From: Nocardioides jishulii
GTDB lineage: Bacteria > Actinomycetota > Actinomycetes > Propionibacteriales > Nocardioidaceae
Length of the DNA stretch: 64,000 nucleotides
NCBI RefSeq assembly: GCF_006007965.1
Contig: NZ_CP040748.1
Location: 2,356,001-2,420,000 of the forward strand
Direction: 5' to 3'
The translations under genes and the position numbers were made by a program. Position 1 is the stretch's first letter, and each line of letters starts with the position of its first letter. Under the pieces are notes generated by a model. It made no database searches. It worked only from the letters and a program-made list of their open reading frames with translations, and had not been told where the DNA came from. This document shows positions 46,841 to 55,038 of the stretch, piece by piece.

Positions 46841-47650
46841 TCAGACGGCCAGCTTGCGGCGTACGCCGTCGAGGCGGTTCGCGACGGTGCCGTCGATGAC
46901 CTCGTGGCCGATCTCGACCTTGACGCCGCCGATGACGGCGGGGTCGATCACGACGTTGGCCTGGATCTCACGGTCGTACTCGCGTCCCAGGGCCGCAGTG
47001 ATGCGGTCCAGGTCGGCGTCCGAGAGAGGCTTGGCGACGGTGACCGTCGCGACGGTCCTGCCGTTCGCCGCAGCGGCGGTCTGCTGGTAGCTGTCGAGCG
47101 CGACCGAGACCGTACGGTGCGTACCGGTCAGGGCCTGGTCGACCAGGGCGATGGTGGCGGGCAGGGTCTTGCCGGCGAGCAGACCGTGGACGAGCTCGCG
47201 CTTGTCCTTGGTGGAGCGGGCCGGGTCGGACAACGCCGAACGAAGGTCCGGGTTGGCCTGGAAGACCTGACCCACGGTGAACAGCTCGGCGGAGAGACGC
47301 GTGGCGTCGTCACCGGAGGACTTGACCGTGGCGACCACCCCCAGCTCCTCGAGGGCCCGAGGGAGGTCGCGCGGGAGGGTCCAACGGCGGACCACGGCGT
47401 CACCGAGCAAAGCGACGACGGGCGCCGACACCTTGCCGGTGAAGAGCTCCTTGACAAGGCCGGCCTTCGCCGCCGCGTCGACCGACACGTCGGTCGCGAT
47501 TCGGCGAAGGGCCGGCTCGTCGCGAAGCACCTCAGCCACCGAGAACAGGTCAGCACCGACCTGTGCAGCGTCGTCGGCCTGATCCAGCGTGCCGTCGATG
47601 GCACGGGTCAGAGCGTCGAACGCCTCGGCAGAAGCACCACGGAAGTTCAT
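46841..47650 (-). CDS. atpH: ATP synthase delta subunit
   Basis: Links F1 to the peripheral stalk. 269 residues, longer than E. coli delta but usual for this phylum. The family signature is in the last third: LDSYQQTAAAANGRTVATVT, then IDPAVIGGVKVEIGHEVIDG. Its start overlaps the atpF stop by one base (TGATG). Confidence 0.97.
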   Translation of the reverse strand: MNFRGASAEAFDALTRAIDGTLDQADDAAQVGADLFSVAEVLRDEPALRRIATDVSVDAAAKAGLVKELFTGKVSAPVVALLGDAVVRRWTLPRDLPRALEELGVVATVKSSGDDATRLSAELFTVGQVFQANPDLRSALSDPARSTKDKRELVHGLLAGKTLPATIALVDQALTGTHRTVSVALDSYQQTAAAANGRTVATVTVAKPLSDADLDRITAALGREYDREIQANVVIDPAVIGGVKVEIGHEVIDGTVANRLDGVRRKLAV

Positions 47651-48186
47651 CAGTTGGCGCCTTCCAGCTCGGCCAGGAAACGCTCGACGACACGGCTCGA
47701 ACGAGCGTCGTCGTCGAGGCTCTCGCCGACGATGGAACCGGCCAGACCGGCGGCCAGGCCACCGACCTCGGCACGGAGCGAGGTGATCGCCTGCTGGCGC
47801 TCCGCCTCGATCTGGGCCTTGCCGGTCTCCAGGATGCGGTTGGCCTCCGCGGTGGCCTGCTCGCGCATCTCGACGACGATCGCGGCACCCTGCTCACGCG
47901 CTTCCTCGCGGATGCGAGCAGCCTCGTGACGGGCCTCGGAGAGCTGGCGGTCGAGCTCGGCGAGCTTGGCGTCGGCCTCGGCCTGCTTCGTCTCCGCAGC
48001 GGCCAGACCACCTTCGATGGCAGCCGTGCGCTCAGCGTACGTCTGCTCGAAGGCAGGCACGATGAACTTCTTCACCAGGATCACGAGGATCGTGAAGAAG
48101 AGCGCCGCGAGGAGGATCTCGATCGGGTGCGGGATGAGGGGGTTGAGTCCCTCGTCGCCCGCGGCCCGGATGACCTCAGTCTGCAT
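47650..48186 (-). CDS. atpF: ATP synthase b subunit
   Basis: Peripheral stalk subunit, 178 residues. A membrane helix (IEILLAALFFTILVILVKKF) is followed by a long Ala/Glu-rich helix (EQTYAERTAAIEGGLAAAET and onward) that forms the stalk. Coupled to atpH by a one-base overlap. Confidence 0.97.
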   Translation of the reverse strand: MQTEVIRAAGDEGLNPLIPHPIEILLAALFFTILVILVKKFIVPAFEQTYAERTAAIEGGLAAAETKQAEADAKLAELDRQLSEARHEAARIREEAREQGAAIVVEMREQATAEANRILETGKAQIEAERQQAITSLRAEVGGLAAGLAGSIVGESLDDDARSSRVVERFLAELEGAN

Positions 48187-48234
48187 GGGCAGGTCCTTCA
48201 GTTCGGATCAGTCGGATGTGGCAGCGTGACAGCG

Positions 48235-48444
48235 TCAGGCGCCGAGCACGAAGGCCAGGGCGATGCCGATGATGGCGAGCGCCTCGGCGAGGGCGAAGCC
48301 CAGGATCGCGATGGGCTGGAGGCGACCCTGCGACTCCGGCTGGCGAGCCACACCGTTGATGTAGGCCGCGAAGATCAGGCCGACGGCGAGGCCGGGGCCG
48401 ATCGTCGCGACACCGTAACCGAGCATGTTGAGAGAGCCTTCCAC
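48235..48444 (-). CDS. atpE: ATP synthase c subunit
   Basis: Rotor ring subunit, 69 residues, two membrane helices. The polar loop is ARQPE (33-37) and the proton-binding carboxylate is Glu54 in [10 protein letters not shown]. Two starts are possible (48444 or the internal MLGYG); the longer has an AAGGAAG site upstream. Confidence 0.97.
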   Translation of the reverse strand: MEGSLNMLGYGVATIGPGLAVGLIFAAYINGVARQPESQGRLQPIAILGFALAEALAIIGIALAFVLGA

Positions 48445-48536
48445 GGCTTCTTCCTTTCGTAGTTCCCAAGGGCCTGGGAATGGGTGGTGTTCGGTTGGTT
48501 CAAGCAGGTCCGGTCAAGCCGGACCAGGTCTGTGGA

Positions 48537-49373
48537 TCAGTGCTCGTCGGCGATGGCGCCGGCGATGTACATGGCGGTCAGCAGGACGAAGACGTAGGCC
48601 TGCAGGAACATGACCAGCATCTCGAGGACGCAGATCAGCATGAACATCACGAAGGAGACGAGGCCGGCGCCGATGTAGACGCCACCCATCTCGGCGATGA
48701 GGTACTCGCCACCGAGCGCGAAGAGCAGCAGCAGGATGTGACCCGCGAACATGTTGGCGAAGAGACGCAGCGCCAGCGTGACCGGACGGACCACGATGTT
48801 GGAGAAGAACTCCAGCGGGATCAGCAGGGCCAGGACGGGGCCGTGCACGCCTGCCGGCACGGTCTGGTGCTTCAGGTAGCCGATGAAGCCGTGCTTGGTG
48901 ATGCCGACCCAGTTGTAGACGGCCCAGGCGATGATCGCGAGGGCGTACGCCACGCCGGAGCGTGACGTCGACGGCAGCTGGACCATGGGGATCAGCCCGA
49001 AGTAGTTGTTGACCAGGATGAAGAAGAACATCGAGACCAGGAACGGCACGAACCGCATGAAGTCGTGGCTGCCGATGTTGTCCCGGGCCAGGCTGTTACG
49101 CACCATGCCGTAGCCGGCCTCACCCATGTACTGCAGCTTCCCGGGGACCATGGCTCGCTTGCGCGAGGCGTAGTAGAAGAAGGCGAAGATCAGGACGACC
49201 GAGAGGGCCAGCTGAATCATCGGCTTCGTCACGCCCAGGTACATCGTCTGCCCGAGGAACTCGAACGTCGGGGCGGTCTCCTGGGTGTAGCCGACCGGGG
49301 GGAGGTTGAAGTCGCCCGGACCAGGAGGGGTGAACCCCTCGGTCGGAATCGCGGTCATCGCGATCGCACTCAC
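48537..49373 (-). CDS. atpB: ATP synthase a subunit
   Basis: Proton-channel subunit, 278 residues, about six membrane helices. The essential Arg is in LALRLFANMFAGHILLLL, and an Asn/Tyr-rich region FILVNNYFGLIPMVQ precedes it. GTG at 49373 has AGGAG 7 bases upstream and is preferred to an ATG five codons on. Confidence 0.98.
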   Translation of the reverse strand: MSAIAMTAIPTEGFTPPGPGDFNLPPVGYTQETAPTFEFLGQTMYLGVTKPMIQLALSVVLIFAFFYYASRKRAMVPGKLQYMGEAGYGMVRNSLARDNIGSHDFMRFVPFLVSMFFFILVNNYFGLIPMVQLPSTSRSGVAYALAIIAWAVYNWVGITKHGFIGYLKHQTVPAGVHGPVLALLIPLEFFSNIVVRPVTLALRLFANMFAGHILLLLFALGGEYLIAEMGGVYIGAGLVSFVMFMLICVLEMLVMFLQAYVFVLLTAMYIAGAIADEH

Positions 49374-49398
49374 GCTGTCTCCTGTGTCTGCCGCACTG

Positions 49399-49668
49399 TC
49401 AGGTCTTGTTCTCGTCGCTGTTCTCGTCGCTCGGCGGTGGCGTCACACTGAACGCCTTGTGGGTCATGTAGATGCCCAGCCCCGCTCCCGCGACGATGCC
49501 GATGGCCACCATGAAGTTGGTGCCCCACCACTGGTCGAGGCCCCATCCCGCCAGTCCGTAGACCGCCACGCCGGAGACCAGGTATCCGAACGCGCTCCAG
49601 GGGTCCTGGCGCGGCTTGTCGGACGGGGGTTCCTCGGCGCGACCGTGGGGTGAGTTCTTCTTGGCCAT
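49399..49668 (-). CDS. atpZ: AtpZ/AtpI-like small membrane protein
   Basis: 89 residues, two membrane helices (FGYLVSGVAVYGLAGWGLDQ, FMVAIGIVAGAGLGIYM) with charged ends. This matches the AtpZ-type accessory protein encoded just ahead of atpB in many actinobacteria, thought to assist c-ring assembly or magnesium handling; the role is not settled. Confidence 0.85.
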   Translation of the reverse strand: MAKKNSPHGRAEEPPSDKPRQDPWSAFGYLVSGVAVYGLAGWGLDQWWGTNFMVAIGIVAGAGLGIYMTHKAFSVTPPPSDENSDENKT

Positions 49669-49698
49669 CGCGGGGCCGAGAATAGCAGTCCCGGATCC

Positions 49699-50181
49699 TC
49701 ATCCCTCACTCACCTCCCGGGCTTGGGACTCCGAGGAGCGCGGGAGGTCGTACAGCGGGATGCGGGCACGGCTGGAGAGCCAGATCTGGGCGGCACTCCA
49801 GGTCATGCTGGCGATCACGACGCCCACGATGAGCCACACGGCGTCGGCCGCGCCGTCGCCGGAGCCGTCGAGCGCACCCGACCGGACGAGGAGCAGGAAG
49901 AAGGCGCCCATCAGCACGATCTGGAGCACGTAGGTCATCAGGGCGACCAGGAGCGACAGGGACGGCACGGCCCGCGCGGCAACGTGCACCACGTAGGTGC
50001 CGAAGGCCATCACCACCACCACCGGGAAGGCCCCAGCGGCGGCACCAGCCGCCGCGTCCGAGCCGCCGAGGAGGGCCCCCAGACCCGTCACGACGACGGC
50101 CACGCCCAGCGCCAGTGCCGTCACCCCAGCGAGGACACGCGCTCCCGGGTCACGGGGGCGTTCAGTCGACTCGGTCGTCAT
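49699..50181 (-). CDS. atpI: ATP synthase protein I
   Basis: 160 residues, four membrane helices (LAGVTALALGVAVVVTGLGA, AAGAFPVVVVMAFGTYVVHV, LSLLVALMTYVLQIVLMGAF, AVWLIVGVVIASMTWSAAQI). Position at the head of the atp operon and fold fit AtpI, which assists assembly of the membrane sector. Non-essential in other bacteria. Confidence 0.88.
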   Translation of the reverse strand: MTTESTERPRDPGARVLAGVTALALGVAVVVTGLGALLGGSDAAAGAAAGAFPVVVVMAFGTYVVHVAARAVPSLSLLVALMTYVLQIVLMGAFFLLLVRSGALDGSGDGAADAVWLIVGVVIASMTWSAAQIWLSSRARIPLYDLPRSSESQAREVSEG

Positions 50182-50247
50182 GGGGGCGGCCGTTCTGTGC
50201 AGGTCAGCGGGCGGTACGACGCCGGGGCGTCGCGCTCGTGAAAACTA

Positions 50248-51420
50248 TCACAAAGTCGGTGCGGCGTCGGAATCCTCGGGCTCCCCCGGCAGGGGCGCAC
50301 CCATGAGGTGGGGCGTGGGCATGCGTGGGAGCAGGAAGGTGAGGGCGATCACCAACGCCGTGGCGAGGACCATGACGACTGCGATCACCACGCCGCTGTA
50401 GAGGCTCACCAGGACGGCACCGAAGCTGATCAGCGCGGCCCACAACCACATGATGAAGACGGCACGCCGCTGGGAGTGCCCGATCTCCAGGAGCCGGTGG
50501 TGCAGGTGTTCCTTGTCGGGGGCGAAGGGCGAGCGACCGGCACGCGTGCGTCGTACGACGGCGAGCAGCAGGTCGGTCATCGGGACGATGAGCAGCGAGA
50601 CGGGGAGCAGGAGCGGCAGCAGGACCGCCCACCCCGGACTGCTGCCCTCGGCGCCGAAGCTGATCTCGGAGCCGTCGAACTGTCCGGTGAGGGTCAGGGC
50701 GCTGGCCGACATGACGAGGCCGATCAGCATCGACCCCGAGTCACCCATGAAGAGCCTGGCCGGATGGAAGTTGTGCGGCAGGAACCCGGCGCAGGCACCC
50801 GCGAGCGCGGCACTGAGCAGGGCGCCGGTCGTCGCCAGCGTGACGCCGTTGAAGTCGGAGAGCTGGTAGCAGAAGAGGAAGAAGGCCGCGGCTCCGATGC
50901 CGACGACCCCGGAGGCGAGCCCGTCCAGTCCGTCGACCATGTTGACCGCGTTGACGGTCGTCACCACCAGCAGGACGGTCAGCAGGGCGCCCTCCTCGTT
51001 GGTCAGGATGAACTGCGAGTCCGCTCCGCCGGGGAAGAAGTAGAACTTCACCTCGAAGACGACCAGGAGACCGGCCGCGAGCACCTGTCCCCCGAGCTTC
51101 GTCAACGCGTTGATGTCGAAGATGTCGTCGAGCACCCCGACCGCGCAGATGAGCGCCCCGGCGATGAGCACGGAGCCGGCGTCACGGAAGACGAAGGGAT
51201 CGCTCTGCGAGAGGAACGGCAGGTGCTGCGCCACGACGTACGCCGCGACGAGGCCCCCGAGCATGGCCACGCCACCCAGGTAGGGGATCGGTTCGGCGTG
51301 GACGTCGCGGTCGCGCACCGCCGCCACCGCACCGGTGCGGATCGCCAGCTCCCGCGCGATGACGGTCAGCAGGTAGGTGGTGGCCGCCGCGACGAGGAAG
51401 ACCAGGAGGAACTCACGCAT
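50248..51420 (-). CDS. wecA: UDP-N-acetylglucosamine-1-phosphate transferase, WecA/MraY superfamily
   Basis: Polyisoprenyl-phosphate glycosyltransferase with about eleven membrane helices, 390 residues. Conserved loops are visible: GVLDDIFDINALTKLGGQ, NMVDGLDGLASGV, FMGDSGSMLIGLV, and DKEHLHHRLLEIGHSQRRAV. In mycobacteria WecA starts arabinogalactan linkage-unit synthesis and lies upstream of the atp genes, as here. So the likely product is polyprenyl-PP-GlcNAc for cell-wall polymer assembly. Start shares a base with the sua5 stop (TGATG). Confidence 0.95.
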   Translation of the reverse strand: MREFLLVFLVAAATTYLLTVIARELAIRTGAVAAVRDRDVHAEPIPYLGGVAMLGGLVAAYVVAQHLPFLSQSDPFVFRDAGSVLIAGALICAVGVLDDIFDINALTKLGGQVLAAGLLVVFEVKFYFFPGGADSQFILTNEEGALLTVLLVVTTVNAVNMVDGLDGLASGVVGIGAAAFFLFCYQLSDFNGVTLATTGALLSAALAGACAGFLPHNFHPARLFMGDSGSMLIGLVMSASALTLTGQFDGSEISFGAEGSSPGWAVLLPLLLPVSLLIVPMTDLLLAVVRRTRAGRSPFAPDKEHLHHRLLEIGHSQRRAVFIMWLWAALISFGAVLVSLYSGVVIAVVMVLATALVIALTFLLPRMPTPHLMGAPLPGEPEDSDAAPTL

Positions 51421-52178
51421 CAGGCCTGACCGTCGCCCTCGGCCTCTCCAGCGTCAGCAACAGGTCCAGCGTCAGCAACGGGTCCAGCGTCAGCGGCCGA
51501 CTCGGCGTCGTCGAAGACGCCCTCGCCCGTCAGCGCCACCCCGAGCGGCTCGAGCACGGCGCGCAGCTGCTCCTGCGAGACGGCACCCATCCGCAGGACG
51601 CGGCACTCGTCGCCGGTGAGGTCGACGATCGTGGAGGGCACCATGCCAGGGGCGAGTCCGGCGTCGACGAAGACGGCGACGCTGTCACCGAGCATCTCCA
51701 CGGCCTCGTCGACGTTGAGCGCCGCAGCGTCACCGGTGGTGTTCGCGGAGCTGACGGCCAGCGGGCCGGTCCGCTCGAGCACCGCGAGGGCGACCTCGTG
51801 GTCGGGCATGCGGACCGCGACCGTTCCGCGGGTCTCCCCCAGGTCCCACTTCAGGGAGGACTGCTGGTGGCACACGATCGTCAGCGGCCCGGGCCAGAAC
51901 TCGGCCACGAGGGCCCGTCCCCACTCAGGGAGGTCGGTCGCCAGCGCGTCGAGGGTGACCGCGCTGCTGACCAGGACGGGCGGCGGCATGTCGCGGCCAC
52001 GTCCCTTGGCGGCGAGCAACGCCTGCACGGCCTGGGGCTCGAAGGCGTCGGCCGCCAGGCCGTAGACGGTGTCAGTCGGGATGACGACGAGCTCGCCGCG
52101 ATTCACGGCCAGGCTCGCTGCCTCGACGGCGGCATCACGCTCGGTCTCGGTGGTGGTGCTCAGTCGCATGGTGCTCAT
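51420..52178 (-). CDS. tsaC: L-threonylcarbamoyladenylate synthase (Sua5/TsaC family)
   Basis: Makes threonylcarbamoyl-AMP for t6A modification of tRNA. 252 residues. Core motifs: GELVVIPTDTVYGLAADA, KGRGRDMPPPVLV, TVAVRMPDH and PLAVSSANTTGDAA. A C-terminal extension of about 30 residues carries an Ala-Asp repeat (ADAGPV units) unlike the family core. Start 52178 overlaps the prmC stop (ATGA). GAGG lies 9 bases upstream. Confidence 0.95.
   Translation of the reverse strand: MSTMRLSTTTETERDAAVEAASLAVNRGELVVIPTDTVYGLAADAFEPQAVQALLAAKGRGRDMPPPVLVSSAVTLDALATDLPEWGRALVAEFWPGPLTIVCHQQSSLKWDLGETRGTVAVRMPDHEVALAVLERTGPLAVSSANTTGDAAALNVDEAVEMLGDSVAVFVDAGLAPGMVPSTIVDLTGDECRVLRMGAVSQEQLRAVLEPLGVALTGEGVFDDAESAADAGPVADAGPVADAGEAEGDGQA
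51448..51498 (-). repeat. 18-bp tandem repeat in the tsaC 3' end
   Basis: Nearly three copies of CCAGCGTCAGCAAC(A/G)GGT on the plus strand encode the repeated ADAGPV segments of the C-terminal tail. Confidence 0.85.
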
Positions 52179-53014
52179 CGTGCCAGCCTCGCCGTCAGGA
52201 AGCGCGCGCGACCAGCCAAATCTTTGTGGTCCCGCACGTCGCTCCACCGTCCGGTGGCGACGAACACGCCCGGAGCGCTCTCCCCCTGCACGTCGGCGTG
52301 CTCGGCCCCGAGGACCCCGCCGGTGCGCAGCAGGCGCGCGCCGCGCTCCTCCAGGACGCGCATTGCCTCGAGCCCGTCCTCCCCGGAGAAGAGAGCCAGG
52401 TGCGGGTCGTGGTCGCGTGCCTCCACGGCGACCGACTCCCACGCCTCCAGCGGGATGTAGGGCGGGTTGCACACCAGGACGTCGACCGTCCCGGCCAGGT
52501 CGTCGAACGCGTGCGCCATGTCACCGCGTCGGAGGTCGACGCCGGTGCCGGCCAGGTTGCGCTCCGCCCAGGCGTGGGCGTGGGGGTCCATCTCGACGGC
52601 GTGCACCCGCGCGCCCGGGACCTCGTCTGCGACGGCCTTGGCGATCGCTCCTGACCCGGTGCACAGGTCGACCACGACGGGCTCCTCGATTCCCGCGCAG
52701 GACTCGATGGCCCAGCCGGCGAGGAGCTCGGTCTCGGGCCGGGGGACGAAGACGCCGGGACCGACGGCCAGCTCGACGTGGCGGAACCACGCGCGGCCCG
52801 TCAGGTGCTGCAACGGGATCCGCTGCGCCCTGCGCTCCACCAGGGCCTCGATCGCCGCGGCGTCTGCCTCGCTGACGTCGTCGACCAGGTCGAGGCGGCC
52901 CAGTCCGACCCCCAGGACGTGGGAGACCAAGAGGCTCACGTCGGCCTCCGGAGAGGCGACGCCGGCGTCGTCCAGCCGCGCCGCCCAGGCGCGACGACGT
53001 GTCTGCAGGGACAC
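52175..53014 (-). CDS. prmC: Peptide chain release factor N(5)-glutamine methyltransferase
   Basis: Methylates the Gln of the GGQ motif of release factors. 279 residues with SAM motif VVDLCTGSGAIAKAVADEVP and catalytic NPPY in VLVCNPPYIPLEAW. Its partner prfA is directly upstream (3-base gap). Usual prfA-prmC-sua5 order. Confidence 0.97.
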   Translation of the reverse strand: MSLQTRRRAWAARLDDAGVASPEADVSLLVSHVLGVGLGRLDLVDDVSEADAAAIEALVERRAQRIPLQHLTGRAWFRHVELAVGPGVFVPRPETELLAGWAIESCAGIEEPVVVDLCTGSGAIAKAVADEVPGARVHAVEMDPHAHAWAERNLAGTGVDLRRGDMAHAFDDLAGTVDVLVCNPPYIPLEAWESVAVEARDHDPHLALFSGEDGLEAMRVLEERGARLLRTGGVLGAEHADVQGESAPGVFVATGRWSDVRDHKDLAGRARFLTARLAR

Positions 53015-53017
53015 GGC

Positions 53018-54091
53018 TCAGTCCTCCAGCTCGGCCAGTCGGGCCTCGAGGTCGGCTGCGACGCAGGAGTCGATGACCGGCCCCAGGTCGCCGTCGAGGA
53101 CCTGGTCGAGGTTGTAGGACTTGTAGCCCGTGCGGTGGTCGGAGATCCGGTTCTCGGGGTAGTTGTAGGTGCGGATCCGCTCCGACCTGTCGACCGTACG
53201 CACCTGGGATCGGCGCGCCTCGGAGGCCTCGGCGTCCGCGGCGTCCTGGGCCGCGGTGAGCAGCCGGGCCCGCAGGATGCGCATCGCCTGCTCCTTGTTC
53301 TGGAGCTGCGACTTCTCGTTCTGGCAGCTGACCACGATCCCTGTGGGGAGATGGGTGATCCGGACAGCTGAGTCGGTGGTGTTGACGCTCTGCCCGCCGG
53401 GGCCGGAGCTGCGGAACACGTCGATGCGCAGGTCGTTGTCGTCCACCGACACGTCGACCTGCTCGGCCTCGGGCATCACCAGGACGCCGGCTGCGGAGGT
53501 GTGCACGCGGCCCTGCGACTCGGTCACGGGGACCCGCTGCACGCGGTGCACGCCGCCCTCGAACTTGAGCAGGGCGTACGGCGCTCCCCCGGGCTCCACG
53601 GTGCCGCGCGCCTTCACGGCGACGGTGACCGACTTGAAGCCGCCGAGGTCGGAGACGTTGGAGTCGAGGATCTCCACCGACCACCCGGCGCGCTCGGCGT
53701 AGCGGGTGTACATGCGCAGGAGGTCGGCAGCGAAGAGCGCCGACTCCTCGCCGCCCTCCCCCGACTTGATCTCGAGCAGGGCGTCCTTGCGGTCGGCGGG
53801 GTCGCGCGGGACGAGGAGGTGTCGCAACCGCTCCTCGGCGACGGGGATGCGCGCCGCGAGGGCCTCCGCCTCCTCGGCGAAGTCGGGGTCGTCGGAGGCC
53901 AGCTCACGGGCGGCGGTCAGGTCGTCCTGGAGACCGGTCCACTCGCGCCACGCGACGATCACGGCCGACAGCTCGGCGTAGCGCTGGTTGAGCTGCTTGG
54001 CGAGCCGCTGGTCGGCGTGCGTCTCCGGGGCGGCCAGACGCTGCTCGAGATCGGCGTGCTCGGCGACCATGCCTTCGACGGCCTCGAACAA
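53018..54091 (-). CDS. prfA: Peptide chain release factor 1
   Basis: Recognises UAA and UAG stop codons. 357 residues with the GGQ loop [20 protein letters not shown] and the codon-recognition Pro-x-Thr-type segment before it. TTG start with GGAG about 9 bases upstream. Confidence 0.97.
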   Translation of the reverse strand: MFEAVEGMVAEHADLEQRLAAPETHADQRLAKQLNQRYAELSAVIVAWREWTGLQDDLTAARELASDDPDFAEEAEALAARIPVAEERLRHLLVPRDPADRKDALLEIKSGEGGEESALFAADLLRMYTRYAERAGWSVEILDSNVSDLGGFKSVTVAVKARGTVEPGGAPYALLKFEGGVHRVQRVPVTESQGRVHTSAAGVLVMPEAEQVDVSVDDNDLRIDVFRSSGPGGQSVNTTDSAVRITHLPTGIVVSCQNEKSQLQNKEQAMRILRARLLTAAQDAADAEASEARRSQVRTVDRSERIRTYNYPENRISDHRTGYKSYNLDQVLDGDLGPVIDSCVAADLEARLAELED

Positions 54092-54151
54092 GGTTCAACT
54101 CCTGCTGTGACGAGCGACCCGAGGCGCGGCGTACGCCCCGGGGAAATGACC

Positions 54152-54186
54152 GACGCCGGCCACCCACCGAAGTGGGGACCGGCGTC
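54152..54186 (-). terminator. Terminator between rpmE and prfA
   Basis: 8-bp arms GACGCCGG/CCGGCGTC with an inner CCAC/GTGG pairing, directly downstream of rpmE. Confidence 0.65.
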
Positions 54187-54196
54187 GACGAGGCAC

Positions 54197-54403
54197 TTAC
54201 TTCTTGCCGTACCGGGCCTCGAAGCGGGCCACGCGGCCGCCGGTGTCGAGGATCTTCTGCTTGCCGGTGTAGAACGGGTGGCAGTTCGAGCAGACGTCGG
54301 CGTGGAGCTTGCCGGACGGCGCCGTGCTGCGGGTGGTGAACGAGGCGCCGCAGGTGCAGGTGACCGCGGTCTCCACGTACTCGGGGTGAATGTTCTTCTG
54401 CAT
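54197..54403 (-). CDS. rpmE: 50S ribosomal protein L31 (zinc-binding form)
   Basis: 68 residues with four cysteines in two pairs (TCTCGAS and VCSNCHPF), the zinc-binding C+ form. GGAGAGG precedes the ATG. No Zur-like site was seen upstream, as expected for the zinc form. Confidence 0.97.
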   Translation of the reverse strand: MQKNIHPEYVETAVTCTCGASFTTRSTAPSGKLHADVCSNCHPFYTGKQKILDTGGRVARFEARYGKK

Positions 54404-54531
54404 GTCTTCCTCTCCTGGTCGCCGGGTCGCGCGTGCCTGGTGCAACGCGCGTGAGCCGGTACCAAGGATCGATTCTGCCACTGTGGTGGTCGGAGCCAGA
54501 AATCCGGACCGCACCGGGGCGGTCGACGGGT

Positions 54532-54897
54532 TCAGCGGTTGAGCAGCGTCTCGACGCGAGCGGCGAGCTCACGAGGGCTGAACGGCTTCGTGATGTAGTC
54601 GTCGGCGCCGGAGTCGAAGCCGGTCTCACGGTCGGACTCCTGCGCCCGCGCCGTCAGCAGGATGATGGGCAGGTCGGCGAGGCCGGGCTCCTCCCGGATG
54701 ATCCGCACGGCCTCCAGCCCGGACATGCCGGGCATCATCACGTCGAGGACGGCCAGGTCCGGACGACGCCGGCGTGCCTCCTCGACGGCAGAGGTGCCGT
54801 CGGCCACCGCCACGACCTCGTGCCCGAGGGTGGAGAGCTTGAACTCGACCAGTTCGCGGATGTCCACGTCGTCGTCGGCAACGAGGATGTGCGCCAT
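54532..54897 (-). CDS. Single-domain response regulator
   Basis: 121 residues, one receiver domain and no output domain: acidic pocket [14 protein letters not shown], phospho-Asp at about 52 in [10 protein letters not shown], Thr in LLTARAQ, and Lys in [10 protein letters not shown]. Placed between rho and rpmE without a kinase. It may act through protein binding, like CheY-type or PatA-type proteins. ATG 54897 is favoured; ATG 54918 adds 7 residues. Confidence 0.9.
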   Translation of the reverse strand: MAHILVADDDVDIRELVEFKLSTLGHEVVAVADGTSAVEEARRRRPDLAVLDVMMPGMSGLEAVRIIREEPGLADLPIILLTARAQESDRETGFDSGADDYITKPFSPRELAARVETLLNR

Positions 54898-54975
54898 GAG
54901 TGTGAGTGACCCCTTCATCGTGGTGACGTGCCGTGAGCCTAGGTGCAGCGGGGCACTCCGGAGAGCGATTGAGGG

Positions 54976-55001
54976 AAGCGGGAGCCGTGAGGCTCCCGCT
55001 T
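54976..55001 (-). terminator. Terminator after rho
   Basis: 11-bp perfect inverted repeat with a 4-base loop (54976-54986 and 54991-55001) downstream of rho. Confidence 0.75.
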
Positions 55002-55038
55002 TCCCCCAATTCAGGTACTGATCTGAGGCAGACCGAGG

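Noticed and set aside
45200..47929. 909-codon plus-strand ORF opposite atpA and atpH
   Set aside because: Antisense shadow; strong ATP synthase motifs on the other strand.
54404..54531. Zur-type site upstream of rpmE
   Set aside because: No AT-rich palindrome of that type is present, and the gene encodes the zinc-binding form that is not usually Zur-repressed.
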